DNA of 64,000 bases from Platycnemis pennipes (taxonomy: Eukaryota; Arthropoda; Insecta; Odonata; Platycnemididae), in the NCBI GenBank assembly GCA_933228895.1, contig OW121850.1:27909773-27973772 (forward strand), read 5' to 3'. Each line of letters opens with the position of its first letter. The first letter of the stretch is position 1. Below the pieces are notes generated by a model. It saw only the letters and a list, made by a program, of their open reading frames with translations, made no database searches and was not told the origin of the DNA. Positions 50,729 to 61,717 of this stretch are shown here, piece after piece. The translations under genes and the position numbers were made by a program.

Positions 50729-51691
50729 TTTGGGATTTATTATACGAGCTGAATGTTTCTTGATGAGTTCGTAATTTAGACAATGATAGTGAAAACGCGA
50801 AAGAGCTTTCCATGATTTGGCCCTTGGTAAGGGTAAACGTTTCCAAATTCATTTCTCGTTAAAATTTAAAGCTTGAAAAACTGGGTGTAATGCAAGGAGG
50901 TTTTACTAGAGAACCGAAGAGAAGGGTGAAGGGGTTTCCTACCTGCTGCTGCAGATCGTCGGGATTAAAAAAAAGAAGAATGAGTGGTGGGCTGGATGGA
51001 ATGAGGTGAAGTTCTTAGAACGGGAGAGAGGGCATTAAAGGGATCGCCGTTTGATTGAATGGGAAGTGTCCGACGGAGAAGAAATCATTTAGGTCGAGAG
51101 GGAGCGCTCAATTCTACTGCGATAAAAAAAAAGGATTCCTTCTCACTCAGCATCTCTCCCAAGGCTAAAGTGAATAGTATTAAATGGTTGGACTATGCCC
51201 ACCTTCGTCCAGGTGATCAAACGAGAGGCACTGAAAAATGTGTGGAAGGACAGAGGAGAAAAGTCATAAAAGAATGATGTGCCGTGATTTGATGCGTAAA
51301 TAGCCTGGTAAAAGTTTCAAATAAAATTACGAATTGCCACCTCTTGTTTTTATTTGTACTTGCTAGTTTTAATAATAAATGCGGAAATGCTGAGACATAC
51401 ATTATTGTACAGCGCAAAATAGCCAATATACACTCCTGTAAATTACTTTTCTAATTACATTGAAATATTAATTCATTCAGAATGTCCATGATATTTCCAA
51501 CGAATCGACTTTTTTTAACTCCGGTCTTACAGAATATTCACTATATCTGAAGCAAAACTGTATATTCATTCTAAAATAAAGGATAATCTGGATATAAGCT
51601 CTTTCAAGCATGAAAAAAATGTTAGAGTTCTACAAAATATACATTCAAAGCTTTCATTTAAAATAAAACGCGTATTTAAATACCTATTTTC

Positions 51692-51760
51692 CCTTGGGCT
51701 GATTTTAATTAAATATTTTTTTTTTGCTTTTACTGAGCATTAATTTAAAGTACGTTTCCA
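51692..51760 (+). repeat. Dispersed repeat R4, copy b
   Basis: Second copy of 50663-50728, about 1 kb downstream, with a longer T run in the middle. Confidence 0.75.
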
Positions 51761-52713
51761 TTATTTTTATTGGTGTTTCAACTCCAGCTGCTGACATTTC
51801 ATTAAATTAGAGTGATTAAAGCCGTCTCTCTTCGACACACTTAAAATAAATTTAAAAACCTTCAAAGGAAAATTCGATTCCCGAATAAATATAAAAACAT
51901 AAGCAACGTAATTACAGCCAAGTATCATATTCACGCCTTGCTTCTTGATTCCAAGGCAAAAGAACGATTTTAATCCAAAACACAAGCTTTTTTTTCCTTC
52001 GAAGCCATACATTTCAAGTGTCTCGTCTGGAAGATATTTTTCTCGACCTTCCTCTCTCAAGAGAGAGACGATGTTTTCGCCGGGAGACCTTTCAAGCGTG
52101 CAGCGAGCATATCCTTTTAGAGCACCACCTTTGTCCCCGAGGATAAATGGAATGTCGCTATCCATTTCGCATTAATAAGGGCTATCATCTATCCATCCAT
52201 CCGTCGACCCCTCTGGGACAGTCTTCACACATCGTTCCCCAATGTCGCATCCATTCCCGGGCAGTGGCAGCTTCACTACCCTCCCCTAACCTGAATCCAG
52301 GCCAGACCCTCGGACTCAACCCTCCTCTCTGGTTTCCAACTACACCTCTACTCATTTTTCAATAAGCTTTCTTGCTGCCCGCCATCCCCTCCTCTTTCCT
52401 TGATATGATAATTAATGGCTAAGTATACGCTGACTTGGGGATTCGTCGCAAGAAAATTTCTTTAATTCGTCCAATTAAAGCTTCTTGTCCGTCGATTAGT
52501 CCATCCTCACCCTTACTCCTGAAACGGAAAAGGGAAGACGGAAACGGTTGGTGAGGGAGAATGCTTCACTGCCTCAGGTCACGTAAGTTGGAGCTGAGGA
52601 GGTTCCCAACGTGATGTAATGTCTATTAGGAAGAGTGATATCAGAACTCCTGCTTAGAATTAGCGTGAGTGCGTTCAACTAAATCCAACAAATTCAATGC
52701 GCAGTAATTTAAA

Positions 52714-52725
52714 CATATCAAAGTT
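52714..52725. repeat. Target-site duplication of foldback copy 4 (left)
   Basis: CATATCAAAGTT, repeated exactly at 52913-52924. Confidence 0.75.
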
Positions 52726-52912
52726 GAACTTCAACTGTTGCAGGCTCTACTTTGTGGACTGACGGCATGATGGGAGAAATGATTCACTTTGTACTTCCAC
52801 GAATTTATTGTTAACACAACCGGTTTCGACGTTAGCACGTCATCTACACGGGTACAATCTCCGGAGGTTAACAATAAATTAGTGGAATAAGTACAAAGTG
52901 AATCATTTCCCC
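52726..52912 (-). mobile_element. Minimal Penelope-like foldback insertion, copy 4
   Basis: A 187-bp insertion flanked by the exact 12-bp repeat CATATCAAAGTT (52714-52725 and 52913-52924). Arms 52772-52815 and 52867-52912 are inverted, and a 46-bp tail lies at 52726-52771. On the minus strand just inside the arm next to the tail, GAT, a perfect GACGT/ACGTC hairpin and GAAACC occur in sequence. The expected CTGAAGAT is changed to GTGTAGAT, so the ribozyme-like core looks mutated. Same layout as copies 1 and 2. Confidence 0.72.
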
Positions 52913-54139
52913 CATATCAAAGTTCGTTCCAATTACCACGACTTACTGGGCAAAAGACAACACAATTCATGAGCGAATGATGGAATGAATGCCTCCTAAT
53001 TAGAATCGTTGCTTGTGCGAGTATTGTGAGCAGTTCTCAGTTCAAAGAGGAACATGAGCAAAAAGTGATAATAAAAGACAATCAAGAACATGTAATCATT
53101 ACGTGTTTCTGAGATTAATTAAGTTAATTACCTCTTCCTCCGAGTTACATGTAACCCAGGAGGCCAAATCATGGAATTAAACTTGTTAAGAATGTTTCTC
53201 CCTGTCGAATCGAAAATTTCATTTTTTATCAAATGAATGAGAATTGTTCGTAATTCAAATGCGAGTTCGTTTATTATTTTATGTGGAGTATCACTGGACT
53301 ACAGAAAAGGTTTTGGAGGTTTCTACTATTTAATATAATAGAATCAAGTAGAATAGAATCAATAGGGACCCTCGTTTCATTTTTCGTGTAATAATTTTTA
53401 CTTAAATAACGGTAAAATTCAAGATATAACATATATCCAGGGCTATGCACCTAAGATGGAATTAGAAGACATTCCTAAACTGTGAGAGTGGAAAAGAAAA
53501 CCATCATCACAAGAGTAAATGTCGTTCTCCAAATCTTTCCGCTGGTGCTGACACCGAATACTCTATCAATGCAGAAGCAATATGAAATTAAATAATGTCT
53601 CATTAAAAGCTACACTACTTGAAAACGCTTATTTATCAGTGGTACCATATTCGACTCCAAGGATACCAAGTTGCATTAGATTCCAAGGGTGAAAAACAAA
53701 ATACGTTAAAAAACTGATACTTACTCATATCTATACCAATTATTCATAGCATTCCTAGTGAATTGAATAATATGCTTCGATTTCTCCAGGTAACGGAATC
53801 CATAAGTGCACTGGTGAGAGAGTAGTGTTTATGTTAAAAAGTATCAAACACGCTTCTCAATATCCCACCCTCATCAAAGTCCTCTGCTTTTCTTCATTCC
53901 TACTACCTCAACTTGGCAGCAATAATTGGGTGAATAAATTTTCCGGGTTAGAATAAATAGATTCATTTTTGTTTTCAAGTCTGTACTGGCACTTCAAGGA
54001 ACTTCAGACCGGGAGAAAGGTACAAGGATGAAATTGAAAGGGTAGGGAGAGAAAACTGGTGTCTTAATTAGCCTGCTCTCAACAAAATACACCAAGGTGA
54101 TTACGGCTTAACCTTCGGACGGAGTACTGAACTCACCGC

Positions 54140-54262
54140 CTTCCAAAAAAGGACTAGACAAAGGGCTGGTTTACTAATTAAAAATATCTTCCACTGCTGG
54201 GATTAGAACACGGGCCTTTCAGGCGAGAAGCCAGTACTCTAACCACTACTACAGCAAAAACC
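54140..54262 (-). mobile_element. tRNA-like SINE head
   Basis: On the minus strand GTGGTTAGAGTACTGG (54246-54231, A-box-like) is followed by GTGTTCTAATCCCAG (54210-54196, B-box-like). The spacing is that of a tRNA-derived RNA polymerase III promoter. No cloverleaf-forming mature tRNA could be completed, so this is read as a SINE rather than a tRNA gene. Confidence 0.65.
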
Positions 54263-55879
54263 GACCGCAAAAGCAAAGAGTGAGTTGGTGGCTGCGGATC
54301 AAAGATATGACAAGAGAAGCAGTTGTGGCCGAGAGAAAGCTAAGGGGAAGGAAAATGGGGTTGAAACGATGGATGGTATAGCCATACACCTCCTCACCCT
54401 GCTTCCCCTTCGACCAAATACCCCCTGATGTTACTTTCCAACCCACTTCCACGCAAAATACCCCCGGCAGCACGGACCAACCCCTTCGTTCGACTTCCCT
54501 CCCCTATTGCAGTGGCGGTGGCAAATCCCGATTTATCTGACAGACTGGCTATCCTTCGAAACTGGGAGTAAAGCCGATCGGTTTCCAGCCGAGATACGCA
54601 GGGGTTTTGGTGGGTGGGCTAAGGTGGAAAGAGAGAAGGAGAGGGTGGGAGAGGCCTTTTTCTCCCTGTTGAATAATTATCACAGTCCGAGTGGTCGTGG
54701 GAGGGGGTGAAAGAGTCTCCGTGGCGGAGACTATGAATTTTTCCAGGAATCGAGCGCCAGGAGTGAGGAGTGTGGGAGGATTTGATAGAAGAGTTGGGAG
54801 AGGGTTTGGAGGAGATGAGCCACCATATCAAACACACACATTCCAATACCGGCGCGCAAGCAAGCGCCTGCAAAGAAAAGCAGCTCACAAAGCGTTAGTT
54901 CCCTCGTGCCTAAACAGCCCCCCGCGATCACAAAGTCTCTCTCCACACGATCACTTCTGAGGACAGGGATGTGGTCTCGGTGCCATGACGACAAAGGATA
55001 CTCCTCTAAAGAGAAAATGAGGCCCGTTACTGTCATCTAAGAGAGAGAGATTGAGAATACACATGACTAGATCCAGATTGAGACCCTGAAAGGCTCTAAG
55101 CAATTTGATGACCTATATTTAAAAGATTTTACTGCCCCCATATACGTGTACTTCAAAATATTAGTAAAATAATAATAAAAAAAGTATTTAGCCGTAAAAT
55201 AAAACGCAATAAATCGGAGATAAACCAAGTTTGATGAAAGGATGAAAATAGTGTTTATTTTTTGGCATAAATTTATTTCATTTATAGCTTAAGAATTTAC
55301 TCCCTTTCTTTGATTCCCCAAGTCTGTTTCTTTTGCTCTGTAATCCAGCCCTATCCATGACACGGGAGGTGGAGTAGGATCCCTAACCTATCTCTTAATT
55401 TCGCCTTGGAATTTAAGGAAAATTCCTTTTTTTACATTACGCGTCGCTCACAATGTAGACACGTCGAAGGCATTTTGTATCTAAAGTGTAATTGAAATGT
55501 ATAAAATACGGGATACTTGAGGCATAAAATAAATATACATCTTGATAAGAACAAATGATAGTCATCAAGTCAGTTTTTATTTTTGGTTCAAACAAAAACC
55601 AGTGGATAGATATACAAGTCGTCAATGAATATAAAACAGCTAATTCAGGGCGATCATGGTACCTTATGGTGGTAACTTTACATGAATTATGAAAAAACTT
55701 TATCCTTAGCATTAGGTGCAGTTGTAGGGAACTTCATCGGAATTCTAGATGATATACTTTAAATTATGTTTTCAAGAAAGGTTAGGGAAAGAAGTGGACG
55801 CCTCTTTAGTTGATGAACATTTTAGATTTGAGGCAAATGAAAATATAGAAGTACATGAATAATAAAAGTAGTAGTAAAT

Positions 55880-56170
55880 ATCGGAGGGAGGCGACCGACA
55901 GCTAGGGTCATTGGCGCCACCCAGAGAAGGTTTATTGGAAATGAGTAGAAACGTTCCAAGGAACGTAGATATAAACTGAAACCAAAGCGTAAGTATTAGC
56001 CCACATTTATAAAAAGAGCCTCGGTTTAACATCGCATCCGACGGACTGAGCTCTTAACTCAAACGGTATTCACATGGTACTGATGAGGAGCCTGGTAAAC
56101 CTCTTCAACTGCCGCAATTCAAATCCGAGCCTTGGCGATAAAAAGCCAGTACTCTATCCACCACCCAACC
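55880..56170 (-). mobile_element. tRNA-derived SINE with conserved tail
   Basis: On the minus strand GGTGGATAGAGTACTGG (56162-56146, A-box-like) and CTCGGATTTGAATTGCG (56129-56114, B-box-like) head the element. Further down, GGTGGCGCCAATGACC and TAGCTGTCGGTCGCC (about 55921-55885) match the core of the 107-bp insertion at 14021-14127, followed by a TAC-rich end. Head and tail together suggest one full-length SINE. Its target duplications were not found. Confidence 0.62.
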
Positions 56171-59100
56171 CACTCTCCGGTAACGTTAGAGGACGATGAC
56201 CTCAAAAAAAAACATTGGTTGCTCACAAACCTTCTCGGTTAAGAGTGAGGTAAGGTGCACTTCACAAAGAGATCTGAAACATGCACCGTTATAAACATTT
56301 TTTTACCAGAAAATTCTGAGAAAACTTGGAAAGATAAATGGAACTTAATTACTGCAAGAGAAAAGCATGGGAGGGGATACTTAAAAGAGGTAATAAGGCG
56401 AATAGAGGCGGAGAAATATTAAAACACTGAGATAGTATCAAGTATATTACAAAAACGTACGAATAAAACGCTTGGATTTATGAAAAGTGACCATTCTGTT
56501 TGAGAGTTATATCTTAACGCACGTTAATAAACGAACTAAAAAAATTGTGGAGATATTCTATTTATTACAAGAGTTTTGACTGCAATGGGTTTATCATCAT
56601 TATGACATTCCTTGTGAGAGATACATCTGTGCGATTCAAATTACATCATTTTTATAATCTATCACTTGGGTTTGACGTTTAGTAACTTCAAACGTGACAA
56701 TTCAGAAGTTTGTTTGTACAGAGTAATATCTAATACCAGCAAATTATGGGTGATAAGTAGTATATCATGCAAACGACCAGTTAAACTTTGTAAGTAACTT
56801 TTATAAGCCAGAAAACAATAATATATACTACGTTTCCTCTTATAGTTCCTATATTCTCATTTTTAATGCTGTTACTTATCCTTATTCAACAATGGCACTT
56901 CACAGGTAATATGAAAATTCAGAAAATGTTTCTCCTCATATTACCAATGCCAAAAATAATCAGTGGCGAGAGGTTTAGCATGAAATCGATGATAAATTTT
57001 TGTTATTAAACGAGGTAAAATACACCATACACGTTGATTTACCAATAGCCTAATCCGCAAAAGTAATAACTTAACAGCATTGTACGCAAATTGGCATGCG
57101 ATGACTTTCCAGAAGTTAATCAGCAGAAAGAGAAAGTTCAAAATATGACCTCTCCACAACAAATCCATATTTGAACAGCGAAGGCATCTACCCTTTCACC
57201 GCAGGAAGCCGTTACTGTCTATACAGTTCGTAGAGCAACGCGTTGATCGATAAGGTCCGTCAACATCCATCTGCAGATGATGCATTAAATGAGAAACACA
57301 AAAATGGTTTCATATTTTCCTGAGGTGATAATTTTCCAAAGATTGTGCAAGACATTGTCATTCCTCATAAAATTCAAAATTGAAATAACAAGCTAATTGG
57401 TAAAAAAGACTCCATTTGTAAAATTAAAAATCTAGCTAATATGGAAACGAAAAATATCTTACACGGTGTTGGCGTTTATTATGACAACATCAATGACGCT
57501 TATTTACATGGAGTTAGAATTTATACACTTCAAATTATAACCTGCATAATTTCCAGGAAGTGATTTCGCAGCTCTTGTGTGCAGTTTCCTAAATTATCTA
57601 TTTATTTACCTATTTTGTTCTAATTCATTTCTTTCAATATACATAGATGACAGAAAAATGTAACGAGCACAATTAAAAGCTATTGGACTCTGTACATAGT
57701 GAAGTTATTCAGAACATATTCGCTCCTAGTAGATAAATGTCAACACAAAACGTTGATGAGATAAATACGGGAACAACCAAACGTTTTTAATTATCAGGCA
57801 ATTCTACGTACGCATATGTTGTTGAGTAATGCTGGAAAAAAGTTTTAATGTACCGGGAAACAAATGCAAACTCCGTGTTGGCTCTTGAGACGATACACAC
57901 GAATATCATAACTGGGATTGCAGGAATCTAGGGGATATTTTTAAGTTATTTCCACACATTTACCTTTTCGAAATATTGAGCATGGCACACGAAATATATG
58001 GATAGATGTCTGTCACCAAGAAGATTCCGTCAACGAGGATTGATGAGATAACCTTTTTCATAGCCGGATAGGCAATCCACCGAAAATATTTCTACTGCTA
58101 TCATGACGGCAATTGAACGCGTTGAAACTCCCCAGAGTTTAATTCCTGGAGGATGAATTGACACACAGATCTTCGGCTTGCCGGGTACATGCTCAGACCA
58201 ATAGATGCTCATAGATATTACTTCAGGGATCATGAATTCTAGGTTCTAGGTTCCTAGGTTTCCAAGGAAATTGTGCTCCAACAGGTTTCCGTAGTTTCAC
58301 TAAAATCCGAGATGATGTACCCATTCTTTTGCCAATATCGGGAGCATTCCGTTAATGTTCATATCAGCGCTAATGTTTTACGTTCGTGACCTCTTTCATA
58401 CGACACATAATTCAGCTTCCACCCTAAAAGATACCTCGAATCCGATAAAAGATCTCGAAATTCATTTTTGCAGAACCGAAAATATTTTAACGGGCACAGC
58501 AAGTTTTAGAGTAGTCTTTGGGGTACAGTTACGGAGGCAAATGCGTATTCTAATACATGAAAACATGAACGTGGATAAATTCTCTCGTCAATCATCCCTG
58601 TGGTTGTTTTCATCGTAGATATATACGGGAACGGGCTCCAGCCTTCAAAAGTTGCGGATAGATATTTCATCATACGTTAAAAAGGACGGATAGAGTATAT
58701 AACACATTTAAAGCGTTTTAGCTCCAATATTATCGCAGAGCCTTATCAGAAAACGCTTCAAAAAACTTCAGAAATTTCTGGGAGAAGTGGATATTCTTCA
58801 CATGCTCTATTGTCCTCACAACTGATATCAGAATGCTTCACCGAATCCCCGGATGCATCTACACGAGGCTTCTTCTCCCCCAGCTATACTACCGTCACTC
58901 GCTTGAAGCCAAGGCAAGGGGGCGCAGGTAGACATATTTGAATACCCTTGGACCATCCTTTCTGGGAAAGGGGTGCATATATGTCAGCCCCTGAGTCAGT
59001 GGCTTAATCTCCGCGCCGAATCTAGTCGGCCGACGCTCGTGTGAGGGACTGGGTGGGGGGAGGGGGGCTGCATCGATCCAAAGGGTGGGATGGGAGGGGA

Positions 59101-61157
59101 GGGAACTGTGGGAGGGTGAGTTTCGGAGGGCGAAACCAAGAGACTTGAAGGGAAAGAGAGGGGTGGACGCTGGGATGAGCCATCGGAACAAAAACGTTGG
59201 GACCGGGAGTCACCACTCTGCATCCGTCCGCTCACACCTCGAGTCCTCTCCCAACTTGATTGCTTGCTCCAGCAAAATATCACAACGCCATTGTTCAACA
59301 CCCAGTGGATTACCATCGTTCGTTTGCGATGATTTCAGATTCACTGACATTCATTCCAGTAGTCCATACATTGAAAATCAATCACGTACCTCTTTATGTT
59401 TTATCAAAGATTCATAATTTGAGTTGTTTCCTGAATCAATTGGCCAGCCTTACAATTCAAGGTATGTTTCTCATAGCAGTTCATGGATTTCAAAAACTTG
59501 GGGGAAAGTGTACCCTTTTTCTATAACTGATAATTGTAATTAATGATTCCTCAGCAGGAAATACACGGCGATACAATGAATATGAAAAGTAAATATTTAG
59601 AAATGATCTTACACGTGTATGTATTATGTGGTACAGATAGAAATATGTTAATATATCAACATCGCCACCATCGTAAATTATCAATTCAACGATTGATTTC
59701 TCGCAAATCTGAACTCGATTTGTCTATGAGCTCATCCATTCACATGAACATGATATTTCTATACGGAATTCTTCACTACTAATTCCATTTATCTAATACG
59801 AGATCTTCCATTGCCAACTTTCCATTTCCTTCATGTCTTCCCTTTCACTTTTCCTTCAATGACTGACTTAATTATGCAAATGTATTTCGTAATAAGGCTG
59901 TTCCGTTTAGGTTATAATGTTTCCAGCAGACTTTTTATTCTTCCCATTCTCATTACAAACATCTACGTCAATAATTTGGTCCATCTATTTATATCACAAA
60001 TACATATTCATGCCTAAAACGCAAGAGCTCTTTTAATATATCTCTTAAATCTCAGTGCTTACTCATTGTTATATTTGTTATCATAATAGCAACATTTTAG
60101 TGACGCTATAACATAAGCTGCATTTGATGTCATCTAATACATCAAATTCAGACATTCCCTTGAAAATTATTTTTTCTCTTGGTGGCTAAAGGTGGAAATG
60201 GAAAAAAGTAGAAGGGAAGAGGAGAAAATGGGATATGGGAGAAAATGATATGAAGGACTGTGACGGAAGCAAGTAGCGGAAGGGGATTTGAGAAAAAGGA
60301 TCCGACAGAGAAGCGAGGATGGATGAGGCTGGGAAAGAAGAAACTGGTTTTGTGGGATGGAGGGCCAAATTGAAGGCGATCGAAGCGAACCGGAACATAA
60401 AGGTATCCGAGCCTTAACCGTGCGAAACATGAGACGAGACGGAGAGGAACGACTTGCTAAGGCAGAAGAATATATGCGATATGTATACACGTCTTCGTTG
60501 CGTACGTGAGAGGGAAGACAAACCCAAAGGCGAAGAAAGGATGAGGAAGGAGATGGAGGATATAAAAAGCTGGGCAAAAGTATGTGGTGAATAAATATTT
60601 GACGAGGCCTCTCATCACTTCCAACCTTCGCAAAGATGCTGTACCCCCTCCGGCATAGTTTCTAACACACTGGGTGACGGTTAACATGTCTTTGGTGACA
60701 TATTTGTGGAACAGTTATACGGAGAGATCACAGTCAATACCTTAGGGCAAAAGTTCATCGGTAAACAAGAATTTTGTGAGGCATATTTCGTTTTCAGGGA
60801 TGGCTTATGTCTCACAAGAGTTTTATTGCTAGCCTTCGCAGTTCAATAATGTCCTGTCAGTCATGTTTTATTGAAACCCGAGCTACTCCATCTATCAAGC
60901 GAAATAAAGGCTAAATATTTCCATCTACTTTGTGTATTTCGTGGTTTACAGTGAGCGTGTATAGAATGCTTGCGTTTGCAAACAGTACAACATCGGTGCA
61001 AGGCAATTGTTTTCCTTCTCAAACGTCAACAAACCTGTACCACTACAATAAAACTCTTGTGAGCCTTACCACACAGTAGCGACGGCAAATATTATTATGT
61101 TCGCACGTTCCAAAACTATGAATATGAGCGCAAAAGGAGTTACATAAACCACTGTTA
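56171..61157. other. Region with no supported gene
   Basis: AT-rich, with GC-rich or purine-skewed patches at 58880-59170 and 60180-60620. Nothing recognised. Confidence 0.45.
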
Positions 61158-61714
61158 TGCCCAGTTTACATGGCGCGTTTTTCCTTGAGTGCTAGTTCGC
61201 TGGATTTCGTGCGTGTTACTCAGCGGACGACGAAGGTGGCCGCTAATCTGGCTTCGCTGATGGTTTTCCGTTCACGTGTAGCGAGCTATCGTCCTTGCTC
61301 ATTCTTCTTAGAACCTCAGCACGAAGATGTTTATTGTGATAGTTCCGATTACGAACTGCATATAAACAAATTTCGTCCCTATATGCTTCGATAAGCACCA
61401 CAACTTGATGCCTAGTCTATAGATTTGCATTCATTTTAAAACAATATCGGCCATGAGATGCTATTAAAAGCAGAACCAGGCAGAAACTTTATTTGATCAC
61501 GTGATGCAAAGCTGAACGATGATTGGCCGGCAACAATAGCCATTAGCAAAACACGCAAGGAAAATAGCACCGGACCTAACCTCAAAAATCAAGCAAGCTA
61601 GCCGTCAGGGCAGCCCACAGCAGTCAGCGTTTCCAGCAAGCGAGCCCGCACGGCACCCATCAGCACTCCACGCAATAAATCCATCTGGGACAAACGCATC
61701 ATGTGAACCGGGCT
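61158..61714. mobile_element. PIF/Harbinger-type MITE
   Basis: Left end GCCCAGTTTACATG and right end, as reverse complement, GCCCGGTTCACATG. The element is flanked by TTA on both sides (61155-61157 and 61715-61717), the target duplication used by PIF/Harbinger transposons. At 557 bp it contains only a 74-residue open frame (61170-61394) that resembles no transposase. The inverted repeats beyond the first 15 bp are eroded. Confidence 0.68.
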
Positions 61715-61717
61715 TTA

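Noticed and set aside
51767..52165. 132-residue minus-strand frame (begins MDSDIPFILGDKGG)
   Set aside because: Composition looks protein-like, but I recognise no family, it runs into AT-rich sequence and no splice partners are evident. Not called without homology or transcripts.
54196..54246. Possible tRNA gene
   Set aside because: A- and B-box-like motifs are present, but no acceptor stem or complete cloverleaf could be formed. A related head occurs at 56114-56162 with a SINE tail, so a SINE is the better reading.
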